Shown: piece by piece, positions 8,609 to 16,042 of the stretch | Layout: each line of letters opens with the position of its first letter | Position numbering within the stretch: the stretch's first letter is position 1 | DNA from: Planctomycetota bacterium | GTDB lineage: Bacteria; Planctomycetota; Phycisphaerae; UBA1845; UTPLA1 | DNA length: 23,751 bases | Reading direction: 5' to 3' | Assembly (NCBI GenBank): GCA_016712275.1 | Contig: JADJRI010000087.1 | Span: 1 to 23,751 of the forward strand | Program-made: the position numbers and the translations under genes | Notes under the pieces: generated by a model | Told to the model about the DNA's origin: nothing | Seen by the model: only the letters and a program-made list of their open reading frames with translations | The model's database searches: none

Positions 8609-9033
8609 TTAACTCCCTAATGGTAAAACCAGTCCCAACTGCTGCGTAATGCTCAGGCTATCCGAATTAAACCAGCGTTCGGTAATTTTTCCGTCCACGA
8701 TTCGGAACAAGGCCAGTCCATTCCAGGAAAGTTCGTTGCCACTGGGCGAGACGCCTAGAAACTCTCCTTGCTGGGTGCAGCGCATCGGTCCGCGCACGCC
8801 GACCATTTCCCCAGCGGCGATCACATCATGCAATTGCACATGGAGATCGCCAAGCACCGCGCGAGAGGCGGTAACACCCTGCTTGAGGTATCGCGACCTT
8901 GCGGGCTACCGAACAAGGTCTCGCCATGATCCTTGAAATCGGGAGCCATTATTTCATCCAGTAAATTCATGTTTCCTTGACTCATCACTTCTTTATAGAA
9001 ACGACGAACGATCGCTTTATTCGCTTCTGACAT
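8609..9033 (-). CDS. SnoaL-like ester cyclase family protein, one frameshift
   Basis: NTF2/SnoaL-fold alpha+beta barrel of the predicted ester cyclase type. ATG 9033 follows GAGGAG by 8 nt. It opens MSEANKAIVRRFYKEVMSQG and has the family pattern FKDHGETLFGSPQGRDT in the first half. A single missing base near 8888 moves the frame, after which QGEFLGVSPSGNELSWNGLA, GKITERWFNSDSL and QQLGLVLPLG complete the domain. It resembles the 10172-10617 gene and the 10622-11553 fusion, especially in the terminal QLG-hydrophobic-P block, so these are probably paralogues from local duplication. Members of this fold include polyketide cyclases, isomerases and many uncharacterised binding proteins. No substrate can be inferred. 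Confidence 0.85.
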
Positions 9034-9064
9034 CGCCTGATCTCCTCAAATTTGAACTGCTTTT

Positions 9065-9483
9065 CTACCGGCACGCTTTTCGAGCATTCGCCTGACGATT
9101 ATCCAGAACCGCTTGAGATCGTGTTTGCGGAGTTACGCAGATGACATCACCCGAAAAGCTTCGCGCCAGACATATCCGGAAAGGCAAGTATTTGGGCCAG
9201 ATGGCCCACCAGTTGGGCTGCGTCGCGCCACAGCTTGAGAGTTATCAACTCGTGCTTGCTCGCGTACGTCGGGCTTTACACAAACATGGTCATTTGGAGC
9301 AGCATCTCGCCAGACAAAGCCACGAATACAGGTATCAGGGCCATAGGTACAATCTTTTGAGGGAGCGGCTATTAAAGGTCCTCCCATAGTTGTTCCAGTA
9401 TCTTCGGCCAAGGATAAATATATGGTGGATGCTAAAGCTAATAGAGATGCTATTATCACAGTAAATAATCTTTTCATATTCAA
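9065..9483 (-). CDS. Exported protein with two tandem CVxPxxRxQAxxDNxQAxAR repeats, one frameshift
   Basis: ATG 9483 (MNMKRLFTVIIASLLALAST) follows GGAG and begins with a typical signal peptide ending near SLAE. The mature protein has a repeated module: GPDTCIRGFVWRDAAPNDHV, CVKPDVREQARVDNSQAVAR, then GPNTCLSGYVWREAF, and after one missing base near 9155 the next frame gives GDVICVTPQTRSQAVLDNRQ and ANARKACR before TAG at 9065. Two copies of a Cys-containing, Trp-centred, DN-Q-A-R module are therefore present, about 139 residues in total. The same motif occurs in exported hypothetical proteins I know from actinobacteria and other bacteria; its role is unknown. Conserved cysteines suggest an extracytoplasmic, disulfide-stabilised fold. 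Confidence 0.7.
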
Positions 9484-9497
9484 TTCTCCATCATGAA

Positions 9498-10159
9498 CTA
9501 CATATCATTATTTTTAATATTCATCAGCAGCGCTGATCGCAAGGTACACTGTCTCTTTTTCTCGATTTGACCGGTATAAGTATTGATAATCTCATCGAAG
9601 CAGCCTTTCCTTGAATTTCGATACGTCTCAATAACCGCCCATTGTCAAGCCATTTCTGGCATAGCACAATGGAATTATTTTGTGCCACAACGATTGGAGC
9701 AAGTCTTTCTTCCGCCCGGGCACGGTCAATAAACCATAGGCCAATCGCGGCTTGATCATTGGACTCAAAGGTCTTGAGTCCCACCCACCAAAATACAGGT
9801 TTCGCATCAGGCGACTGTATTTTTTATCAGGATATCCCCGATAAACAGATAATGGTTCCTACCTCAACATTATGGTTATTCTTGATACTCATAAATTCAC
9901 TCTTACTACACTCATAATTTTTCTGCCATAATCTGTTTTGCTCCAAAGCAATCTGGGTCTTGTCAAAAGGAACGCCGATCCGCCATGATTTGTAATAACC
10001 CAAGGCAGTAGGTATGGCCCCAATAATGGCAATAAAAATCGTGGGGTACATGATTAACCATTGCCACCATTTTTTTTGGTTATCCTGCTTGGAGCCATCG
10101 AGAGACTTCGATGAAGATTCTATTTTTTTAGAATCAATGGCAGAACCGTCATGATTCAT
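9498..10159 (-). CDS. Single-pass membrane protein of unknown function, frameshifted
   Basis: ATG 10159 (MNHDGSAIDSKKIESSSKSL) lies after GAGAGG, which overlaps the TGA of the upstream SnoaL gene. A polar cytoplasmic N-terminus of about 33 residues is followed by one transmembrane segment, LIMYPTIFIAIIGAIPTALG. The outer domain includes ALEQNRLWQKNYECSKSEFM, NNHNVEVGTIICLSG and, across slips near 9825 and 9800, DILIKNTVA and KPVFWWVGLKTFE. It continues RARAEERLAPIVVAQNNSIV, LCQKWLDNGRLLRRIEIQGK and, in a neighbouring frame, GCFDEIINTYTGQIEKKRQC, stopping at 9498. Conserved-looking cysteines and a C-L-SGD turn suggest a small extracytoplasmic domain. If the last slip is rejected, the stop is 9524. 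Family not recognised; reconstructed length is about 220 residues. Confidence 0.6.
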
Positions 10160-10171
10160 GGAAAGATCCTC

Positions 10172-10617
10172 TCAGCCACTACCCAATCGAATCTCCGGTA
10201 TGACGCCGAGATCCTGTAACTGTCCCATCACATCCATGTTGGCCCAGCGCTCGATAATCCTGCCTTCCGCGTTGAAGCGATACGTGGAAATACCGCGCCA
10301 TGTCGAAACCTTTCCAGTCGGCGGAATGCCCATGAACGGGCCTTGATGCGTGCCGCGCCAGGACAACAGGCACACCACCGTATCGCCTTCGGCGACCATG
10401 GCCTCCACCACAGTGCGGCCGTCGGGATAGGCATCGATCACGCCCTGCACCCCGGCCTTGATCGCCGCGCTGCCTTCGATACGGGGAACAGCGTCTCGCC
10501 GTAATGCACGAAACCGGGCTCCATCAAATCGTCCACGACGTCGACATTGCCCCGGTTAATGACTTCGTCGTAGAAACGGACGATGCTGGCCTTGTTTCTC
10601 TCTTCTACCGATGCCAT
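10172..10617 (-). CDS. SnoaL-like ester cyclase family protein, one frameshift
   Basis: NTF2/SnoaL-fold protein of about 148 residues. ATG 10617 (MASVEERNKASIVRFYDEVI) follows GAGGAG, which lies inside the last codons of the double-SnoaL gene; that gene's stop is only 4 nt away, so translation is coupled. The first half contains LMEPGFVHYGETLFP, then one missing base near 10483 leads into GSAAIKAGVQGVIDAYPDGR. The second half has the family core GTHQGPFMGIPPTGKVSTWR, EGRIIERWANMDVMGQLQDL and GVIPEIRLGSG. Close in pattern to the 8609-9033 and 10622-11553 genes. Substrate unknown. Confidence 0.87.
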
Positions 10618-10621
10618 TGCT

Positions 10622-11553
10622 TTAGCTCCTCATTCGGCAAACAGCGGGGTGCCATCCGCCCTGGCCCGGGAAACGTGGAATCCGGCCAAGCTGCTGCAAC
10701 ACGCCAATCTCGTCTTCGATGACCCAACGTTCCACCATCTTGCCGGCGCTGTTGAAGCGAATGATGGAACTGGCGGTCCAGTTCATCCGCCGATTGGTCG
10801 CCGGCACCCCCATCCATTCGCCTTCGTGAGTACCGCTGACCCGCACATGGACCATCACCTTGCGCCCTTCGGCGAAAATCCGCTGGATGGTCGCGGTGGC
10901 GTCCGGAAAAGCGGCCTTGAACCGGGAATCGCCTGCCGGAGCGCATCCCGGCCATAGACCAGCGGGAACAGGGCGTCGCCGTGGGTGACGAATTCGGGAA
11001 TCATCAACTCGTCGATGGCGGTGGGCAGGACTTCGGGATCGCGGCTGCTCAGCGCCTCGAACAAGCGCCGGGTGGCGGCGATGTTCGCCGCGGTGTCCGG
11101 AGGCGGCGAGCCGCCGCCCAGGCGGATCGGCGGCATCACCCCAAGCTGGATCAGCAGCCCCAGCCTGTCCCAGATGCCCCAGCCTTCGGTTTTCCCGCCG
11201 TTCACGACCCGATGAATGAGATGACCGGTCAGATCGAAAGACCGGCCGTTCGCCGGTAATCCTCGAAAGTCGCCCTGGTGCGTGCCCCGCACGGTGTAGC
11301 GGGTGGCGACCTTATCTCCTTCCGCGTACATCGCCTCGATCCGATAACGAATGTCGGGGAAAGCGACGTGGATCGTGGCGATCCAGGTCTTGAAGAAATC
11401 CAGGCCGCGCACGACCTCGCCGCTTTCCTGATGAAAGACGAAATCGGTGGCGTACAACTCGTCGATCACCGCGAGGTTGGCCGGATTCCAGCCCTCCTCG
11501 ATGGCACGCCGCACGATGGCTTTGTTTCGTTCCAGCAGATTCACCGAGTTCAC
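10622..11553 (-). CDS. Tandem double SnoaL-domain fusion protein, one frameshift
   Basis: One gene with two consecutive NTF2/SnoaL domains, about 310 residues against about 140 for a usual single-domain member. Start GTG at 11553 is 7 nt from GGAGG, better than the adjacent GTG at 11556; the Shine-Dalgarno site lies next to the amylase stop. Domain 1 (residues 1 to about 135) has NKAIVRRAIEEGWNPANLAV, GTHQGDFRGLPANGRSFDLT and GLLIQLGVMPPIRLGGG. Domain 2 starts ATRRLFEALSSRDPEVLPTA, then FVTHGDALFPLVYGRDALRQ. A slip near 10920 leads into VSGTHEGEWMGVPATNRRMN, SAGKMVERWVIEDEIGVLQQ and LGRIPRFPG. NTF2-fold proteins commonly dimerise, so a fusion may supply both halves covalently. Function unassigned. 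Confidence 0.85.
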
Positions 11554-11565
11554 CACTCACCTCCT

Positions 11566-12985
11566 TCATTGCTCGACCCATACCGACACCGAGCCGCCGT
11601 TGCAGCGAAACTCCCCCAACCGTCGTTGCCAGCGGTCACCGTGCCGCCGACGTTGCCGGTGACGTCCGCGAACGTCCGGTTCGGACGGTCGACGTTCATC
11701 CGCTTCGCGCCTCCCGGCCCGTCGCTGAGCACCACCGCGATGGCGCGGGGGTGATCGGCGTCGCCCAGCCGGGTCCAGCCGACGACATCGGGATGATCGA
11801 AGTAATCGATTTGCTGGCCGTAGGCGTGATCGCGCCGGACCTGCAACAGGCGATCGAGCACCTGCCGGTGCCCTGGCGTCCCGGCGAGCCGTAATAGTCG
11901 GGATAGAACACGCAGGGATATCCTTCCTCCCGCAGCAGGATCAGGGCGTAGGCCAGCGGCTTGAACCAGTCCTCGACGGCGTCCTCGCGGTAGGAATCGT
12001 GGTTATCGACAAAGGTGACCGCCAACGCCGGGTCCTGTCGCGCCTGCGTACCCTCGAAAATGCGGGTCATGTCGAAGGAACCCCCGCCTCGCGAGGCGTC
12101 GCGCAGGTTGAAATGCAGGCGGAAGTCGAACACCGACATGCGCCGCCCGGTCTGCTCGATGAACCAGCCGAGGGTGCCGGCATCAGGCGTCCAGTATTCA
12201 CCGACGGCGAATAGGTCACGGCCAGCGGTGGCGCGGACGTGATCCAGCCACTCGTTGAAGAAAAAAAAGCGGATATGCTTGGCGGCGTCGAAACGAAATC
12301 CATCGACGCCCAGGGTTTGCACGATCCAGTCGCCCCAGCGGTTCAATTCCGCCCGAACCTCGTCGCTGCCCATGTCCAGATCGGAAAACAGCAGGTAATC
12401 GAAGTTGCCGCGTTCCGGGTCCACCGGAGTATCGAATTGCTTGTCCCGCAACTTGTAGATGGTGCCGACCGTACCGGTGCGCTGGTCGTAATCCACCGCG
12501 TCGAAGTGCTGCCAGTTCCAGACGAAGTCGGAATACGCGCCGGCGCGGCCTGGAAAGTTGAAATAGGTCCAGACTTCAATTTCGCGCGGTGGGCCAATTT
12601 CAATATTACGATTGTCGTGGGATACCGGCGTGCCCATGACCACTTCAGTGCGATCGGCGCCGGCCTTGTGGTTGAGCACCACGTCGAGATGGATCTGGAT
12701 GCCAGCAGTGTGCGCCGCTTGGACAGCGGCTTCGAGTTCCTGACGAGTACCGTACTTGGTCCGAACCGCGCCTTTCTGATTGAATTCGCCGAGATCGAAT
12801 AGATCGTAGATGCCGTAACCGACATCCTGAATTCCGCGTTCGGCCTTGCAGGGCGACGGCAGCCAGAGCGCGGTGATACCGGCGGCGGCGAGTTCAGCGG
12901 CGTTGCGGGTCAACTCGTTCCACAACGTCCCGTCGGCGGGATAATCCCAATAGAAATACTGCATCAAGGTTTCGTTGGTCGCCAT
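11566..12985 (-). CDS. Cytoplasmic alpha-amylase, GH13
   Basis: Glucan 1,4-alpha-glucosidic endohydrolase of the bacterial cytoplasmic type. ATG 12985 (MATNETLMQYFYWDYPADGT) follows GGGAG by 9 nt and there is no signal peptide, so it should act inside the cell, for example on glycogen-derived or imported maltodextrins. All four GH13 signatures are present: region I DVVLNH (residues 101-106), region II GVDGFRFDAAKH with nucleophile Asp233, region III VGEYW with acid/base Glu263, and region IV FVDNHD with His329 and Asp330. The first 370 residues or so are intact. One slip near 11870 changes frame into RLLQVRRDHAYGQQIDYFDH, VVGWTRLGDADHPRAIAVVL and NVDRPNRTFADVTGNVG. A second, in a G run near 11605, restores the usual ending FRCNGGSVSVWVEQ and stop 11566. 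It forms a pair with the branching-enzyme-like gene 56 bp upstream. Confidence 0.93.
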
Positions 12986-13007
12986 CGCCTCAACTCCCGC
13001 GCGATTC

Positions 13008-13030
13008 CCCGCGCCCCCAGCGGGCGCGGG
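13008..13030. repeat. GC-rich hairpin between the two GH13 genes
   Basis: Perfect 9-bp inverted repeat CCCGCGCCC / GGGCGCGGG with a 5-nt loop, in the 56-bp gap between the stop of the branching-enzyme-like gene and the amylase start. On the transcribed (minus) strand no U-run follows, so it is unlikely to be a full intrinsic terminator. It could be an RNA-stability or attenuation element that lowers amylase expression relative to the upstream gene. Confidence 0.5.
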
Positions 13031-13041
13031 ATCAAGAGAAA

Positions 13042-15522
13042 CTATTGCCGCTGGAAAACCAGCACGCTATTGGCCGGCAGGCGGGCGGAGAACACGCCGC
13101 CGGCGGAAGCGATCGGGTCCGCGTCGACCAGGCCGCCGCCGCCATAACCCGTGGTGTCGCTGTTGAAAATCTCCCGCCAGCGCCCGTCGGCGATGCGCGA
13201 ACTTTGAATCCGATAACCGTCGGCGAACGCGCTGTTGTTGAGGCTGGCGATCACCAGCAATTCGTCGCCCGCATCCCAGCGCCGGAAGGCCAGGATGCGG
13301 TTGGCGTCGTGGGTGTAAAGCACGTCGATGTTGCGCGAACGCAAGGCGGGGTGCGCGCGCCGCAGGCGAATCAATTCTTGATAGAAGCGGAACAGATTGG
13401 CGCCCGCGCCCTGCCGCAGGACCGGGAAATTTTCCCGGTGCTCGATGAAATCGTCGTAACGATATGGCTCCGACGCACCCACTTCCTCGCCCATGAAGAA
13501 CATCGGGATGCCCGGTCCCAGCAAGGTCATGCCAGCGACAACATGAACGCGAGCCTCGGCATAGCGCCGGGTAGCGGCGTCGCTCAACGATGCGCCGTTC
13601 ACCGCGGTCACAAGGGTACGCGCGGAATGCACCTCTTGGCCGTTCTCCAGGTAATAGGAGTTACCGGCCTCGTCGTGCGACTCGTGATAAACCACCTTGG
13701 CGGTGGCGCTCTCCGTCAACGCGCCGGCGAACCAGCCCATGCGCAGTTCCCGGTTGTCGCCGTAGCCGGCGAATTTGAGCAGCCGGGCGCGGCTGGAGTC
13801 GTTCTGGGCATCGCCGATCAGATGGTGATAGAAATCGGCGTACCAGGTGACGTCGAAACCGAGGCCGCCCTCGCCCGATTGCGTCACGGCCGCCCAACCG
13901 GAATGATCCTCGGCGATCAGAAAGACGTCAGGCCGGAGCAGACGCAAGGTGCGGGTCCATTCGCGTAGGAATTTGGCGCCGAAAACCCGGGCGTTTTGCG
14001 CCGCCGCGCCGTCGGCGTGAATGACCGCGTAGGAATGGATGGAGGTGGTCTGATCGACCCGGAAACCGTCGAGATGGAATTCGCTCACCAGCATGGCCGC
14101 GCTGCTGATGAACAGTTTGCGCACGGTTTCATCCCAATAACGCGGTGCGTAGCCGGTCGACATATTGTCGATGTAGCCGCCGTGACCGGGCGCGGTTCGC
14201 CGTGGATCGCGCCGTGCCGCTTCCTCGTAAGCCGGATAATCGCTGGGACGGCCTTCGTACCAGTAATAGATATTGTTTTCGTTCGCGGTGGAATCATACA
14301 ACCACTGAGCGCGTTCGCCGTCGTGGGTATAGTGGTTGTACACCACGTCGAGCAACACGGCGATGCCGCGCCGGTGGCATTCGCGAACGAAATGCTTGAA
14401 CTGATCGCGTCCACCGCCCGCGTATTCGATAGCTTGATAGTGCGAGGTGCCGTAACCCCAACTGGTCCAGCCCTCGAACTCGGAAGTGGGCATCAGCTCG
14501 ACGCAGTTCACCCCGAGATCGTCCAGATAATCGAGCAGATCAATGGCATCGGCCAGCGTGCCGCGTGGACTCTGTCCCGCTCCCAGCCCGTCGATGTGGA
14601 GTTCGTAAATCACCAGATCGTCGATGCGGATCGGCAACGGCCGGTTGGGATCGAATTCGTCCCGCCAGAATTCCTGCTCCGTCAGCCATTGCGTTTCCGG
14701 CCAAACGTCTTCGCGGAACAGGCGCATGACCTGTTCGGGGTCGATCACCACCGAGCAGCTCTTGGTGCCGTCCACATCCTGGCGAGTGCCGTCCCAAGGC
14801 GCCTCGCCCGGTTCGGGGTTATCCGGGTTCTTGCCGCCGCCGCCGATCTGGCAACGGGAATAGAGGTCGGTGCGATAGGCGATCGAACCATCTTCCCGGG
14901 TGATGCGAAACATATAAGGGGTATGGTCGAAACCGGCGAAGTCCGCGAGAGCGGCGGCGTCGGTCACGATAGTCGCCCAAATACCGTCCTCGGCTTGACG
15001 CATTGGAATGGTCGCGGTGACCCCGCGTCCGTCGTTCCAGATGTAGCCACCGGCCGGTTCGCCGCGCGCCAGTTCCACGTTGCGGGCATTCGGCGCCCAG
15101 ACCGCGAAGCGGATCGCCGGTTCGGCCTGGCCGGCGACGATCTGCTTGTTCGCGCCCAGCCGGCGGCAGTGGGTGAGGTAATAGCGTTCGGTCTGATCGG
15201 CGGCCTGGAGGGTGAAGCCGCGGTAACGCTCGGTCACGGCGGCGTCGCTAACCTCGGTCGGAATGCCCCACACGTTGGGCCGTTGCGGAGTATCGACATT
15301 CACGCCCCAGCGAAAGGACTGACCGATCTGGCTGTCGTCGAGATTAACCGTGGCGCGAAAGGCGGGACAGCCGTCCTCGGCGGTGAACGCCTCCATCGGC
15401 GTGGAGGACCATTGCTCGGAGCGCACGCCTTGAGCGTTCCAGTTTCCCGTCAATCGGGCGTTCAGCAGAAAAGGCCGCCGTAATCCGGTCAAATATTCAA
15501 ATCGTACTGGAATCAATGCCAT
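13042..15522 (-). CDS. GH13 1,4-alpha-glucan branching enzyme-like protein
   Basis: Intact 826-residue GH13 enzyme, probably remodelling alpha-glucan (glycogen). ATG 15522 (MALIPVRFEYLTGL) is 8 nt from GGGAG. An N-terminal domain of about 130 residues (LLNARLTGNWNAQGV) precedes a CBM48-like segment (IRFAVWAPNARNVELARG, about residues 137-155). The barrel begins near IDDLVIYELHIDGLG. Signatures by eye: region I DVVYNH (about 392-397), region II FHLDGFRVDQTTSIHSY with nucleophile Asp near 490, region III FLIAEDHSGW with Glu near 538, region IV YHESHDEAGN with His616 and Asp617, then GIPMFFMGEEVG. SHDE and AED favour branching enzyme over trehalohydrolase, but the Q-T-T-S-I-H-S context is not the classical branching-enzyme sequence, so specificity is provisional. 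No indels are evident, unlike most neighbours. The high-G+C coding bias gives long antisense frames opposite it. Confidence 0.85.
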   Translation of the reverse strand: MALIPVRFEYLTGLRRPFLLNARLTGNWNAQGVRSEQWSSTPMEAFTAEDGCPAFRATVNLDDSQIGQSFRWGVNVDTPQRPNVWGIPTEVSDAAVTERYRGFTLQAADQTERYYLTHCRRLGANKQIVAGQAEPAIRFAVWAPNARNVELARGEPAGGYIWNDGRGVTATIPMRQAEDGIWATIVTDAAALADFAGFDHTPYMFRITREDGSIAYRTDLYSRCQIGGGGKNPDNPEPGEAPWDGTRQDVDGTKSCSVVIDPEQVMRLFREDVWPETQWLTEQEFWRDEFDPNRPLPIRIDDLVIYELHIDGLGAGQSPRGTLADAIDLLDYLDDLGVNCVELMPTSEFEGWTSWGYGTSHYQAIEYAGGGRDQFKHFVRECHRRGIAVLLDVVYNHYTHDGERAQWLYDSTANENNIYYWYEGRPSDYPAYEEAARRDPRRTAPGHGGYIDNMSTGYAPRYWDETVRKLFISSAAMLVSEFHLDGFRVDQTTSIHSYAVIHADGAAAQNARVFGAKFLREWTRTLRLLRPDVFLIAEDHSGWAAVTQSGEGGLGFDVTWYADFYHHLIGDAQNDSSRARLLKFAGYGDNRELRMGWFAGALTESATAKVVYHESHDEAGNSYYLENGQEVHSARTLVTAVNGASLSDAATRRYAEARVHVVAGMTLLGPGIPMFFMGEEVGASEPYRYDDFIEHRENFPVLRQGAGANLFRFYQELIRLRRAHPALRSRNIDVLYTHDANRILAFRRWDAGDELLVIASLNNSAFADGYRIQSSRIADGRWREIFNSDTTGYGGGGLVDADPIASAGGVFSARLPANSVLVFQRQ

Positions 15523-15573
15523 GAATAACACTCCCTCTAACCGCTTCCACCGATTGGCTTGCCGCGGAGCGAG

Positions 15574-15999
15574 TCAAGCCGGCGGGGGCGGGCTATCCTG
15601 ATCACTAAAGCCCTGAGTCACCTGAAACACGTTGCCCTCGGGATCGGCCAGCCACGCGCTGCGCCAACCGGGAATGAAGTCATCGAAGCTCAACGGACCG
15701 AAGGTGATCCGCGCCTCCTCGTCCATCGCCGCGAGTTGGGCATCCACGTTGTCCACCTGGAACGAAAAATTGCGCACGCCAGGGTAAAGCGGCCCTTCGT
15801 TGTTGGTATCCGGCGAAGTGGGCCGTTCGCCCTGCGCCGGGAACAGCTCCAGATACACGCCGCCGCCTTTCAAGAACACGATCTGGCGACTGTCCGGCAA
15901 GTCGATCACTCGGGCGCGCTGAAAACCGAAGTGCTTGCTGTAGAAGCGCTCGATCGCCAGCAGGTCGTTGCAGTTGAGGGAAACGTGGTGGAAGATCAT
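15574..15999 (-). CDS. VOC/glyoxalase-fold protein
   Basis: Intact 141-residue vicinal-oxygen-chelate fold protein. ATG 15999 follows GAAGAGG by about 10 nt. MIFHHVSLNCNDLLAIERFY is the usual first beta-alpha unit, with His5 as a likely metal ligand, and GGGVYLELFPA supplies Glu51. In the second half the positions normally holding the other two ligands appear to be Asn (RNFSFQVDNVD) and Gln (DPEGNVFQVTQ). The four-residue metal site of glyoxalase I or extradiol dioxygenases may therefore be incomplete, and a binding or non-metal role is possible. Ends with a proline run, PPPPA. Lies between the GMC oxidoreductase and the branching-enzyme-like gene, about 50 bp from each. Confidence 0.9.
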   Translation of the reverse strand: MIFHHVSLNCNDLLAIERFYSKHFGFQRARVIDLPDSRQIVFLKGGGVYLELFPAQGERPTSPDTNNEGPLYPGVRNFSFQVDNVDAQLAAMDEEARITFGPLSFDDFIPGWRSAWLADPEGNVFQVTQGFSDQDSPPPPA

Positions 16000-16042
16000 C
16001 GTTGCAGTGCCTCTTCACGGAACGGCCATTGCCGTCGTTTGC

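Noticed and set aside
13008..13030. Intrinsic terminator after the branching-enzyme-like gene
   Set aside because: The stem is strong but no U-run follows on the minus strand, so only a hairpin is claimed.
13996..15483. Long plus-strand open frame of 495 codons
   Set aside because: It lies entirely opposite the branching-enzyme-like gene, whose GH13 motifs are unmistakable. The antisense frame has no recognisable motif and arises from high-G+C codon bias.
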